A stretch of DNA of 64,000 nucleotides from Thermomicrobium sp. 4228-Ro (GTDB taxonomy: Bacteria; Chloroflexota; Chloroflexia; Thermomicrobiales; Thermomicrobiaceae): positions 1,054,001 through 1,118,000 of the forward strand of contig NZ_JAPFQM010000001.1 in NCBI RefSeq assembly GCF_026241205.1, given 5' to 3'. A model generated the notes under the pieces. It had not been told where the DNA came from. It saw nothing but the letters and a program-made list of their open reading frames with translations, and did not search any database. How positions within the stretch are numbered: the stretch's first letter is position 1; every line of letters begins with the position of its first letter. Of this stretch, positions 38,785 through 47,804 are shown piece after piece. Both the position numbers and the translations under genes were made by a program.

Positions 38785-40464
38785 TCAGCTGCTGGCGAGC
38801 GACTCGGCCAGCTGGCGTACGGCGTGGAGCATACCGATATAGGCGAAGGTACAGGCCGGCCCGATCGTCGAGCCCGGTCCGGGATAGGTGCGGCCCATCA
38901 CCGACGCAGTTGTGTTCCCGGCCGCGTACAGCCCGGGGATCGGTTTCCCGTCCTCGCGCAGCACGCGCGCCCACTCGTCGGTGAGGAGCCCACCTTTGGT
39001 ACCCAGATCCCCTGGATAGATGGCCGTGGCGTAGAACGGCGGGCGATCGAGCGGCCCGAGGTTCGGATTCGGCCGCACCCGCGGATCTCCGTAAAAACGG
39101 TCATAGGCACTGTCGCCGCGATGGAAGTCTTCGTCCTTCCCAGCCGCCGCCATGCGGTTGAAGCGTTCCACCGTGCGCTCGAGACCATTGGGATCGATAC
39201 CGCAGCGGAGCGCGAGTTCGCGCAGCGTCTGCTCCCGGACGAGGAATTGCTGGCTCGTCATCGATCGCGGTGTGAGCAGCGGTGGGACGAAACCGAATGG
39301 GTAGTAACGACGGTGCTTGGAATCGATGATCAACCACGCTGGGATCGCTGGAACTTCGCGATGTCGCTCGTACTGGGCATGGCCGCAATCGACGTAGGAC
39401 GCCGACTCGTTCATGAAGCGCTGGCCACTCGAGTCGACGATGATGCCAAAGGGCAAGGAGCGTTCCCAGAGGACGAAGAGCGGTCGGCCGTTCGGCATGA
39501 TCGCTGTCGGGCCCCACCAGGCATCGTCCATGAGCGCGACCGCTGCGCCGATGGCTTGCGCCGCACGAATCGCATCACCTGTGTCGCTCGGGGCCGCGCT
39601 CGTCCATTCCGTGGTGATCGGGTGGGGGTGGTAGCGCTCGCGCATCTCCCGGTTGTGCGCGAATCCGCCAGCCGCCAGTAATACACCGCCCCGCGCGCGG
39701 ATACGAACGCGCCGTCCCTGATGGTCGACGACCGCACCGACGACGGCCCCGTCTTCCGTCAAGAGATCGACGAACGGGCTCTCCAGCCAGATCGGGATGC
39801 TGCGCTGGAGGCAGAGAAAGAGGAGCTGCCCGATGAGCGTGGCTCCGAGCGTGAGCGGCACGCGGCCGCGCAGGCGGTAGGACAGGAGTCGCCAGAGGAC
39901 ACGCGCTGCCGTCAGGGCCCCGCCGGGCGTTCGGAGGACGAGGGCGAACTGACTCGCTTCGTTCGTATGAAGCGGCACACTCGGCAGATTGGGATACCGA
40001 TGCAGGCGGGACAGCCAGGGACCGAGCTGTCTGCCATCGAAGAGGGCTCCCTCGATCGACCGGCCGAAGGTCGAACTACCCGGCTTCTCGGGATAATAAT
40101 CGGGATAGCCGAGCGATGGCCGCCAGCGGAAGCCCAGCCGCTCCAGGAACTCGACCATTTGTGGGCCGTACTCGAGGAAAGCGCGCCGGCGCTCTGGCGA
40201 GGAGGCAGGCCCGACATCCCCGATCACCTCGTTCATATACCGGAGCGCTTCATCGAAGGAATCGCGTAAGCCAGCTCGCCGACTCACCGGGTTGTTCGGA
40301 ATCCAGAGCCCCCCACCCGACCAGGCGGTCGTCCCGCCGACGTACGCTGTTTTCTCGACGACCAAGGGCTCGAAACCGTGTTCTGTGACAACCAGCGCAC
40401 CGACCAGCGCTGCACCGCCGCTCCCCACGATCAGGACATCGGTCTGATAGTCGAAATCCGGCAT
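38785..40464 (-). CDS. FAD-dependent 3-ketosteroid dehydrogenase-like oxidoreductase
   Basis: A 559-residue flavoprotein of the fumarate reductase/KstD family, which introduces double bonds next to keto groups in steroids or related compounds. Motifs are the FAD-binding VLIVGSGGAALVGAL, VVEKTAYVGGTTAWSGGGLWIPNN, a central DYYPEKPGSSTFGRSIEG and the C-terminal GLYAAGNTTASVMGRTYPGPGSTIGPACTFAYIGM typical of KstD. Substrate is not known; steroid use by this organism is not implied. GGGAGGG precedes ATG 40464. Confidence 0.8.
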   Translation of the reverse strand: MPDFDYQTDVLIVGSGGAALVGALVVTEHGFEPLVVEKTAYVGGTTAWSGGGLWIPNNPVSRRAGLRDSFDEALRYMNEVIGDVGPASSPERRRAFLEYGPQMVEFLERLGFRWRPSLGYPDYYPEKPGSSTFGRSIEGALFDGRQLGPWLSRLHRYPNLPSVPLHTNEASQFALVLRTPGGALTAARVLWRLLSYRLRGRVPLTLGATLIGQLLFLCLQRSIPIWLESPFVDLLTEDGAVVGAVVDHQGRRVRIRARGGVLLAAGGFAHNREMRERYHPHPITTEWTSAAPSDTGDAIRAAQAIGAAVALMDDAWWGPTAIMPNGRPLFVLWERSLPFGIIVDSSGQRFMNESASYVDCGHAQYERHREVPAIPAWLIIDSKHRRYYPFGFVPPLLTPRSMTSQQFLVREQTLRELALRCGIDPNGLERTVERFNRMAAAGKDEDFHRGDSAYDRFYGDPRVRPNPNLGPLDRPPFYATAIYPGDLGTKGGLLTDEWARVLREDGKPIPGLYAAGNTTASVMGRTYPGPGSTIGPACTFAYIGMLHAVRQLAESLASS

Positions 40465-40625
40465 GGCACCCTCCCTGCCGCATCGATGGTGCGCGCCCCG
40501 ATGTCCGTACTCTGCCAGCGATCGACCGATTCGTCAACCGCTCGAGCACAGGAGTTCCCGTTCCGGGAACCGGACAGACTCGTTGCCTCGACCAGCGGCT
40601 TGCGAGAATGAGCATCGTCTGACCC

Positions 40626-40653
40626 TTGCTCACGTCGTGTTTTCCCGTATACT
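40626..40653 (+). promoter_or_regulatory. Sigma-70-like promoter of the serA leader transcript
   Basis: TTGCTC (40626-40631), a 16-base spacer and TATACT (40648-40653). Start of transcription would be about 40660, leaving roughly 55 bases before the leader ORF and 255 before serA. It is the best matching promoter in this part of the window. Confidence 0.65.
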
Positions 40654-40715
40654 ACAGTGAGCGCATCATTGCGCGACCGCAGTCGATGCCGAACCGTAAG
40701 GAGGGAACGAGAACG

Positions 40716-40949
40716 ATGAACCAGTACACCGCCTCACGAGTCGACCAGCGTGTCGTCTTCTTTACCGCGGCGGTGGGCTTCGGTTCCGGTTCGGGTTGCG
40801 GTCACGGCTCCAGTAGTCCCTCCGGTTCCACTCGCAGCGGTTCCGGTCGCCACGGAGACGCTGTGACGATCCGTTCGCTTCCTGTCACCGGCAGACGTGA
40901 ACCGGAGGGGATCCATGGAACGGCAAATACGGCTCGCCCTCGATCTTGA
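40716..40949 (+). CDS. Ser/Gly-rich leader peptide upstream of serA
   Basis: A 77-residue ORF with a near-perfect AAGGAGG before ATG 40716. Residues 20-48 contain 10 Gly, 9 Ser and one Cys among 29, the end products of the serine pathway, encoded almost only by GGT/GGC and TCC/AGT/AGC codons. The remaining sequence resembles no protein family. The stop at 40947-40949 lies 32 bases inside serA, so ribosomes finishing the leader pass over the serA ribosome site. The length, position and composition suggest a regulatory leader, not a functional protein. Confidence 0.7.
   Translation: MNQYTASRVDQRVVFFTAAVGFGSGSGCGHGSSSPSGSTRSGSGRHGDAVTIRSLPVTGRREPEGIHGTANTARPRS
40818..40909 (+). promoter_or_regulatory. 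Possible anti-Shine-Dalgarno helix of a serA attenuator
   Basis: CCCTCCGGTTC (40818-40828, inside the leader Ser/Gly codons) pairs over 11 consecutive bases with GAACCGGAGGG (40899-40909), then two more pairs across a bulged C. The right arm contains the serA Shine-Dalgarno site (GGAGGGG, 40904-40910; ATG 40915). The stem would hide the site, and a ribosome stalled at leader codons 32-43 would cover the left arm. A competing stem (40801-40811 with 40854-40867) excludes it. Confidence 0.6.
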
Positions 40950-43128
40950 CGGTGTCCTGACGGAGCATCCGGCGCCCTTGGCCCAAGCGGCCAACCGGGC
41001 TCTCGGGATGCAACTTCCCGATCACGCATTCGTCGATTCCCACGGCTGCAACGTTCCCGAGGCTGTCCGCCTCTGGGTCTACGGCCCCGGCGGACCAGCG
41101 ACGTTACTCGATCCTGCCCCCAACGCACCGCAGCTCCTGCGCGACGTGCTGCGCGCACTCGGGAGCGATCGTGTGGTCATCATCACGGCGCGACCGGAGC
41201 GCTCGCGCGCGACGACGGAGGAGTGGCTGCAGCGACACGGCTTTCCCCAGTGCCGGATCGTCTTCACCGACGACAAGGTGGTGGCTGCCCGTGAACTCGG
41301 CGTGACGCATACCATCGAGGACAGCCTGCGGCACGCGACATGCTATGCCGAAGCCGGTATCACCTGTTTCCTCTTGACGAACGAGCCCGCACCACCCGGC
41401 GAGTCGCCCTTCGTTGTCCGCGTGCCTGATCTGACCGCTGCCGTCCAATCGGTTCTCCGTCTCGTTGGGGCACCGCTCCCGACTGCCAGCAGCGACGGGA
41501 TGCTGCCGCGTCGGCGGCGCATCGTGGTCAGCGACGTGATCGACCAGCGTGCCCTCGAGCGGCTGGCCGCTGAGGCCGAGGTGATTGAGGTCGATGGCCG
41601 CGACAAGGAAGCGCTCTACGCAGCACTGCGCGACGCGGACGCCTTGATCGTCCGCAGCGAGACGCAGGTCACCCGCGAACTCCTCTCCCACGCACCGCGT
41701 CTCCGCGTGGTCGCACGCGCCGGTACCGGCGTCGACAATATCGACCTCCAGGCAGCGACGGAAGCCGGAATCATGGTCCTCAACGCACCCGGTGCCAACG
41801 CGGTCTCAGCGGGTGAGCACACGATCGCCCTCATACTCGCCATCTCGCGCTGTCTCATCGAGGCGAACGCAACGACGCACGCCGGACGCTGGGAACGCAA
41901 GCGCTTCCGCCCATTCGACCTCAAAGGCAAGACCGTGGGCATCGTCGGGCTCGGTCGTGTGGGATCAGTCGTTGCCCAGCGGCTCCGCGCCTTCGAGGTC
42001 CGCTTGCTCGGCTACGACCCGTACATTACCCGCGAACGCTTCGCTCAGCTCGGTGTCGAACCGGTCGACTACGAGACGCTGCTCGAGCACAGCGATATCG
42101 TCACGTTCCACGTCCCCGCGACGCCAGAGACCCGCCACATGCTCGACGCCCGGGCGATCGCCCGGATGAAGCGCGGTGCGATCGTCATCAACTGCGCGCG
42201 CGGCGAGATCGTCGATGTGTACGCACTCGCGGAAGCGCTGAAGAGCGGGCAGATCGCGGCAGCCGGTGTCGACGTGTTCCCCGAAGAGCCAGCGTACGAG
42301 AGCCCGCTGTTCGGCCTCCCGAACGTGGTGCTCACGCCCCACATCGGCGGCTCGAGCCGGGAAGCCCTCCAGGCGGTCGGCGAGATTATCGCCACGACGA
42401 CGCTGGCTGCCCTCCGTGGCGAAGTCGTCCCGAACGCGGTCAACCTGCCAGCTGCTTCGCTCCATGCACCGGAACTGCTCCGCCTCACCCAAGTGGCTGA
42501 GGCAGCCGGGCACCTCATCGCCGTGCTCCAGCCATCCCGCCCGTCGCACTTCCTCGTGACTGTTCACGGCCAGGTCGCACCGGATATCGCCGAGCATGTG
42601 ACAGCAGTGGCGCTCGCAGCGGCACTCCGGCGCTGGACGGTACGACGCGTGACACCCGTCAATGGCCGGCTGGTCGCCCAGGAACTGCACCTCTTCGTCG
42701 ACGTGCGCTTCGATACCGGCGCCTCGTCGGTACCCGAATTCAACTTCGAGGTCGATGGCGACCCGCCGCATCACGTCATGGTGCGCTGGGATCACCGCCA
42801 TGCCGGCATCATGGAAGTCGACCGCTTCTCGCTCGAGCGACCGCTGGCCGGACACATGCTCATCACGCATCACCGCGACCGACCCGGCATCATCGGCCGC
42901 ATCGGGACGATCCTCGGCCGCTATGACGTGAACATCGCGGGCATGCAGGTCGGGCGGCGCGAGCGCGGCGGCGAAGCGATCATGGTGCTGAACGTCGACG
43001 ACCCGATTCCGGAAGCAGCCTTGAACGAGATCCTGCAGGTGCCGGACGTGTGGACAGCTTATGTTGTCTCGCTCCCGGATCCTGTCGATGCACCGGCACC
43101 CTTTGCACCGGCTCTCGCTGACGACTGA
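40915..43128 (+). CDS. serA: D-3-phosphoglycerate dehydrogenase with N-terminal HAD phosphatase-like domain
   Basis: First enzyme of serine synthesis, 737 residues, where the usual long form has about 525. Residues 1-190 are a HAD domain with all four motif groups: DLDGVLT (Asp10, Asp12), IITARP (Thr), a Lys in FTDDK and IEDS. Residues about 200-737 are a complete long-form SerA: ARAGTGVDNID, NAVSAGEHT, GIVGLGRVGSV (NAD), INCARGEIVD, LTPHIGGSS (His), an ASB-like domain, and a C-terminal ACT domain (ITHHRDRPGIIGRIGTILG). A GGAGGGG site precedes ATG 40915. Confidence 0.9.
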   Translation: MERQIRLALDLDGVLTEHPAPLAQAANRALGMQLPDHAFVDSHGCNVPEAVRLWVYGPGGPATLLDPAPNAPQLLRDVLRALGSDRVVIITARPERSRATTEEWLQRHGFPQCRIVFTDDKVVAARELGVTHTIEDSLRHATCYAEAGITCFLLTNEPAPPGESPFVVRVPDLTAAVQSVLRLVGAPLPTASSDGMLPRRRRIVVSDVIDQRALERLAAEAEVIEVDGRDKEALYAALRDADALIVRSETQVTRELLSHAPRLRVVARAGTGVDNIDLQAATEAGIMVLNAPGANAVSAGEHTIALILAISRCLIEANATTHAGRWERKRFRPFDLKGKTVGIVGLGRVGSVVAQRLRAFEVRLLGYDPYITRERFAQLGVEPVDYETLLEHSDIVTFHVPATPETRHMLDARAIARMKRGAIVINCARGEIVDVYALAEALKSGQIAAAGVDVFPEEPAYESPLFGLPNVVLTPHIGGSSREALQAVGEIIATTTLAALRGEVVPNAVNLPAASLHAPELLRLTQVAEAAGHLIAVLQPSRPSHFLVTVHGQVAPDIAEHVTAVALAAALRRWTVRRVTPVNGRLVAQELHLFVDVRFDTGASSVPEFNFEVDGDPPHHVMVRWDHRHAGIMEVDRFSLERPLAGHMLITHHRDRPGIIGRIGTILGRYDVNIAGMQVGRRERGGEAIMVLNVDDPIPEAALNEILQVPDVWTAYVVSLPDPVDAPAPFAPALADD

Positions 43129-43138
43129 ACGGGCAGGA

Positions 43139-44350
43139 TCACACCAAACGGCGATAGAGGTCGAGCGTGCGCTGGGCGACGGCACGCCAGCTGAAGTGCT
43201 GTTCGACCCGCGCACGTCCGTTCCGACCGAGTCGCTCGCGGAGCTCCGGATCGTCGACGATCCGCTGGATCGCGGCTGCCAGGTCGCGGGCGAAGGTGTC
43301 CGGATCGACCGGCTCGCCGCGTTCCGGATCGACCTCGACGTGCACCAGGATCCCGGTCTCGCCGTCGACGACCACTTCCGGTATCCCTCCGACGTCGGAG
43401 GCCACGACCGGGCACTCGCAGGCCATCGCCTCGAGATTGATGAGGCCGAACGGCTCGTAAATCGAGGGGCAGCAGAAGACAGTCGCGTGCGAGTAGAACT
43501 GGATGACGTCGGAGCGCGGCAGCATCTCCGGGATCCAGACGATACCGCGCCGTCGAGCACGGAGCTCAGCCACCCGCGTCTCGACCGCCTGCGCGAGTTC
43601 CGGGGTATCCGGCTGCCCAGCCAGGAGGACGACCTGGACGTCAGGGCGGAGGATCCGTACCGCATCGAGCAGGTGCACGATCCCCTTTTGGCGCGTGATC
43701 CGGCCGACGAAGAGGACGTACGGCCGGCCGAGGTCGACGCCAGCACGCTCGAGAGCGCTCGTCTCGCTCGTCTTGCGATAGAGGTCGATATCGATCCCGT
43801 TGTGAATGACGTGGACGCGCTCCGGCGGTATCGCGAAGAGGTGGAGGACATCCTGGCGCGTCGCGCCGGATACGGCGATCACGGCATCGGCCGCCTCGAT
43901 CGCTGTCCGCTCCATCCAGGAACTCAACCGGTAGGCGGTCCCGAGCTGCTCGGCCTTCCAGGGACGGAGCGGTTCGAGCGAGTGGACGGTCAAAACATAC
44001 GGCCGCTCCCAGAGAAGTCGGCCCCAGAGCGCTGCCAGGTCGGTGTACCAGGTGTGCGCGTGGATGACATCGGCATCGATCGGATCGCGTACCATCAGGA
44101 GGTTCCGCGACAAGGCATCGAGGGCCGACCAATGGCGGCGGTCTCCACCGCGCCGGATCTCTTCCCATCCCAGGTAGCCGCGGACGCGCAGGTTGGGCTG
44201 CTCGGTGTCCTGATCGCCGAAGCAGCGCACTTCGACCGAAACGGAGCGAGCGAGTTCGCGGGTGAGGTACTCGACATGCACGCCAGCACCGCCGTACACG
44301 TGCGGCGGGTATTCATTGGTCAGTACTAACACCTTCGAGACATCGCCCAT
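43139..44350 (-). CDS. GT4-family glycosyltransferase, GlgA/GlgM-like
   Basis: A 403-residue glycosyltransferase with two Rossmann-like halves: N-terminal VLVLTNEYPPHVYGGAGVHVEYL and HTWYTDLAALWGRLL, C-terminal YVLFVGRITRQKGIVHLL and the donor-binding PSIYEPFGLINLEAMACECPVVASDVGGIPEVV. It is like the actinobacterial GlgA/GlgM glycogen or maltose-1-phosphate synthases; the acceptor is uncertain. ATG 44350 (MGDVSKVLVL) is chosen over 44377. It lies 23 bases downstream of the metal ATPase gene and on the same strand. Confidence 0.82.
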   Translation of the reverse strand: MGDVSKVLVLTNEYPPHVYGGAGVHVEYLTRELARSVSVEVRCFGDQDTEQPNLRVRGYLGWEEIRRGGDRRHWSALDALSRNLLMVRDPIDADVIHAHTWYTDLAALWGRLLWERPYVLTVHSLEPLRPWKAEQLGTAYRLSSWMERTAIEAADAVIAVSGATRQDVLHLFAIPPERVHVIHNGIDIDLYRKTSETSALERAGVDLGRPYVLFVGRITRQKGIVHLLDAVRILRPDVQVVLLAGQPDTPELAQAVETRVAELRARRRGIVWIPEMLPRSDVIQFYSHATVFCCPSIYEPFGLINLEAMACECPVVASDVGGIPEVVVDGETGILVHVEVDPERGEPVDPDTFARDLAAAIQRIVDDPELRERLGRNGRARVEQHFSWRAVAQRTLDLYRRLV

Positions 44351-44373
44351 GTCGCCCCCGGCAGCCCATCGTA

Positions 44374-46638
44374 TCACGCCGGCGCGACGGCATCCCCGAT
44401 CCGCGAGGACGCTGCACTGGGACGGAAGGCAAGAAGCCGCAAGCCGTTGAGGACGACGACGATCGTGCTGCCCTCGTGACCGACCACCGCGAGCGGCAGC
44501 GGCACGCCGCGTACGAGAATACTGGTGACGAGAATCACGATCACAGCGAGAGCGATCGCCAGGTTCTGCACGATGATGCGCCGGGCAGCGCGCGACAGCT
44601 CGATCGAGTAGGGCAACTTGGTCAGATCGTCGCTCATCAGGACGACATCGGCCGTCTCCAGCGCCACGTCCGTTCCTGCCGCGCCCATCGCGACCCCCAC
44701 ATCGGCAGCCGCGAGCGCCGGCGCATCGTTGACGCCGTCACCCACCATCGCGACCCGGAAGCCCGCCGCCTGCAACTCGCGGACGACCGCGACTTTCTCT
44801 TCTGGCAAGAGATCGGCTCGCCACTCGTCCAGACCGACTTCCCGGGCGATGGCTCGCGCAGCACGCTCGTTGTCGCCAGTCAGCATGACGATCCGGCGGA
44901 CGCCGAGCGCGCGCAGGCGCTCGACCACCTCCCGCGCGACTGGTCGGACGGTATCCGCGATACCGAGCACTCCCAGAACGCGCCCGTCGACCGCGGCATA
45001 GATCGCCGTCCGGGCACGCTCGCGGAGTGCCTGGGCGACCTGTTGGAGATCCGCGGGGACGGCGACTCCATGATCGTGCAGTAGTGCCTCGTTCCCGATG
45101 AGGACGTCCAGACCGTCGAGTTCAGCCCGGACTCCTCGCCCCGGAATGGAGGTTAACGAGGTCACGCGATCGATCAGCGTGCGGTCGAACGCGTGCGCTG
45201 CTTCCGCGTGCGCAACGACCGCCAGCCCGAGAGGGTGTTCCGACCGATACTCGACCGGTGCGACGATGCGCAGCAATTCGATCGGGTCGACACCCGGTGT
45301 CGGTATCACATCGGTCACCCGCGGCTTGCCGACCGTCAGTGTCCCGGTCTTGTCGAAGACCACGGCATCGACCACACCGATCGTCTCGAGTTGCAACGCT
45401 CCCTTGAACAGCACGCCGCTCCGGGCCGCATTGGCGAGCGCCGAGAGGATCGAGGCCGGCGTCGAGATGACGAGTGCGCAGGGAGAGGCAGCGACGAGGA
45501 GCGTCATCGCCCGGTAGAAACTCGTCGCAGGGTCAGCGCCCAACGCGACCGGCAACCCGAACGCGAGCAGCGAAACCACGATCACACCTATCGCGTATTT
45601 CCCCTGGAACGCTTCGGCGAACCGCTGAGCGTGCGACTTCTGTTCTCGCGCTTCTTCGACGATCCGAATGATGCGCGCCAGGGTGCTCTCATCGACCGGC
45701 CGATCGACGCGGATTCGGAGCAGGCCGGTCGTATTGAGTGTCCCGCTGAAGACCTGATCCCCCGGTCGCTTGTGCACCGGCAGCGACTCACCGGTGATCG
45801 CCGACTGGTCGACACTGGAATCTCCCGCGACGACCGTGCCGTCGATCGGGATACGTTCGCCTGGCCGAACGATGACTTCGTCACCGGGCACGAGTTCCTC
45901 GACCGGGAGGACGACTTCGTTATCGTCGCGGATGGCGAGTGCGGTATCCGGTCGCAGCGCGATCAGCGAACGGATGGCCCGATGCGTCCGGCCGAGCGCG
46001 TAGTGTTCGAGCGCGTTCCCGAGAGAGAAGAGAAATAGCAGGATGCCGCCTTCCGGCCAGGCACCCAGGACAGCGGCACCGGCTGCTGCCAGGATCATCA
46101 GGAGATCGATATCGACGGTCTTTTGGAGAAGCGCTACGACTGCGCGGTAGCTGGCGTACGCTCCGCCGGCGAGGTACGAAGCCAGATAGAGGGCGAGCGG
46201 GAGCCAACCACCGAATCCAGCCCGCTCGGTAGACCAGGCCGAGAGCAGGAAGACACCGGTCGCAGCAGTCGTGAGGAGGAGTCCGTGCTGCTGCCACCAG
46301 AGGACCCGTTCCTCGCGGCTCCATCCTTCGGGTCGTCGAACGGGGACGACGAGCGTGCGCAGCTGCTCACCGCCAGCTAGACCGTTCCCGACGACGAGCG
46401 GGTCACTCGTGCTGGAACAGCGTGGACAGCTTCCGCCATGTCCAGCGCAATGATCGGCGAGACGTGCTGCGACGGCACGGGCGCGAGCATGAACCCGGTC
46501 TGCAGCGGCATCGTGCCGGTAGCGCACGACCAGCTGGTGCTGGTCAGGGTAGTAGGTCACTCCGACGATTTCGCCCTCGCTGGTGAGCTCCTCCAGGAGC
46601 GTTTCGCATTCGCTGCGTGTCGTCGCGGACAGTACCAT
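44374..46638 (-). CDS. P1B-type heavy-metal-transporting ATPase
   Basis: A 754-residue metal efflux pump. The N-terminus holds a short domain with a His/Cys-rich segment ([16 protein letters not shown]) instead of a classic CxxC metal-binding domain. Then come membrane spans, TGES, the ion-binding [10 protein letters not shown], the phosphorylation site [13 protein letters not shown] in [28 protein letters not shown], and HEGST in the last span, a pattern of Zn/Cd/Pb pumps. A Fur/Zur-like palindrome lies 24 bases upstream of the ATG. Confidence 0.9.
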   Translation of the reverse strand: MVLSATTRSECETLLEELTSEGEIVGVTYYPDQHQLVVRYRHDAAADRVHARARAVAARLADHCAGHGGSCPRCSSTSDPLVVGNGLAGGEQLRTLVVPVRRPEGWSREERVLWWQQHGLLLTTAATGVFLLSAWSTERAGFGGWLPLALYLASYLAGGAYASYRAVVALLQKTVDIDLLMILAAAGAAVLGAWPEGGILLFLFSLGNALEHYALGRTHRAIRSLIALRPDTALAIRDDNEVVLPVEELVPGDEVIVRPGERIPIDGTVVAGDSSVDQSAITGESLPVHKRPGDQVFSGTLNTTGLLRIRVDRPVDESTLARIIRIVEEAREQKSHAQRFAEAFQGKYAIGVIVVSLLAFGLPVALGADPATSFYRAMTLLVAASPCALVISTPASILSALANAARSGVLFKGALQLETIGVVDAVVFDKTGTLTVGKPRVTDVIPTPGVDPIELLRIVAPVEYRSEHPLGLAVVAHAEAAHAFDRTLIDRVTSLTSIPGRGVRAELDGLDVLIGNEALLHDHGVAVPADLQQVAQALRERARTAIYAAVDGRVLGVLGIADTVRPVAREVVERLRALGVRRIVMLTGDNERAARAIAREVGLDEWRADLLPEEKVAVVRELQAAGFRVAMVGDGVNDAPALAAADVGVAMGAAGTDVALETADVVLMSDDLTKLPYSIELSRAARRIIVQNLAIALAVIVILVTSILVRGVPLPLAVVGHEGSTIVVVLNGLRLLAFRPSAASSRIGDAVAPA

Positions 46639-46661
46639 ACGACCGAACCTCTTTTTCGAAT

Positions 46662-46684
46662 TTGAGAATGAGTCCTATTCGCAA
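46662..46684. promoter_or_regulatory. Fur/Zur-like operator upstream of the metal ATPase
   Basis: Imperfect inverted repeat TTGAGAAT-N7-ATTCGCAA (one mismatch) just before the ATPase start (46638). AT-rich, hyphenated palindromes of this kind are typical of Fur-family metal regulators. Confidence 0.45.
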
Positions 46685-46767
46685 CGGTCGAAGTGTACCG
46701 CGAGACGTCCGGGGCGTCAAGGACCACCACCCCGCACCGGACCGTCAGTGGCTGGATCGGCCAGCGA

Positions 46768-47285
46768 TCAGTGGCGCAGCCCTTCGCTGTGCTTCACGGT
46801 CAGGATCTCGATCGTCATGTCATAGAGCACGATGCGGTCGAGGTACGGGTAGCCAGGTTCGAACAGCGAGGGATCGCTGTACGTCTCCAGCAGCCGGTCG
46901 AAGAACCACGTCTTCGTCTCGTCGTCCTCGACGATGCGCACGCGCCCGAAGGCGACGACACTGGTGTAGACGAGTGCCGAGTTACAGGCGTACGGTTTCC
47001 CAGGATGGAGCGGCCCTATTTCGGCAGCCTCGATGCAGACTCGGGGATCGCGGCGAATATTGGAAAGAAAATGTCCTTCCTGCGCGCCGGTGTGGAAGTA
47101 CAACGTCTCGCCACCTGGGTAAAAGAACACAAGGGGAACGACAGAGGGCCAGCCGTCCGAACCGGTCGTCGCAACGTGGATGACCTGTTGCTGTTGCAGC
47201 CATCGACGCCCCCGGCATCAGGCATCGAGCGCTTGACACGTCGCACACGGCCCCGGTAGTCAGCCGCACGCTGAGGCTCTTGCAT
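46768..47285 (-). pseudogene. PPOX-type flavin-dependent oxidoreductase, frameshifted
   Basis: A pyridoxamine-phosphate-oxidase-like gene broken by one frame change. From ATG 47285 (after GGAGGG) the first frame reads MQEPQRAADYRGRVRRVKRSM. The conserved body, VIHVATTG...GWPSVVPLVFFYPGGETLYFHTG, continues in another frame to the stop at 46768. The switch is at a C5 run (47209-47213; G5 on the coding strand): one added G restores a single frame of about 172 residues. It could be a sequencing error or a recent mutation. Confidence 0.7.
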
Positions 47286-47804
47286 CGCTCGTCCCTCCGT
47301 TCCCTCGAGCTCGTCCGGTGGCGACGTCGGACGAGTAGAGATCGTAGGATACCGACATACCATATCGACTGGCTCTTCCTCGCTCGCACACGGTGACACG
47401 CTGGCATAGAGCGGAGCGCGCGACAGCGCTGGTGTGGATGATGGCTCCGCTTGCTGTGGATAACCGGCTCGCTCATCCACATCCATTGCGTCTCGCTGTG
47501 GGTATCGACATCTCCTGGCGCGGACAGGCAGTGGACGGAGGCTCGCGCAGTGCCAAACGGGCGTGCTGCTTACCCACAGGACGTCGGTTCCGACCAGGCA
47601 GTATCCACAGGAACGCTCCACGACGTTGGGCCCCGTGATCGCGGTTTCGTCACTCTCCCCACGATCCACGCCCCCGACTACGGTGACGGATTCTCCCCAG
47701 CGCGTTATGGACATGGACTCTCCACCACGTGTGGGACGTGCGAGAATCGGGAGTGTGAACGTGAGGGAGAGCAGGGAACCACCAGGAAGAAGGGACACAG
47801 GCAG
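47286..47804. other. Gene-free region with DnaA-box cluster, possible replication origin
   Basis: 519 bases with no convincing gene. Between 47433 and 47609 lie six sequences matching the DnaA box TTATCCACA: perfect on the minus strand at 47455-47463; one mismatch at 47433-47441 (minus), 47473-47481, 47570-47578 and 47601-47609 (plus); two mismatches at 47497-47505 (minus). I saw no obvious AT-rich unwinding element. dnaA is not in the window, so this is an origin candidate, not proof. Confidence 0.55.

Noticed and set aside
37702-39681. Long plus-strand frame across the E1 alpha and KstD-like genes
   Set aside because: Antisense to two genes with clear enzyme motifs; spans their promoter region.
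41965-43851. Long minus-strand frame spanning serA and part of the glycosyltransferase
   Set aside because: Ser/Arg-rich shadow of two real genes in other frames.
47016-47209. Stop-codon-free PPOX start at GTG 47130
   Set aside because: The conserved PPOX N-terminal sequence continues upstream in that frame to the G5 run, so a start there would remove part of the FMN-binding core.
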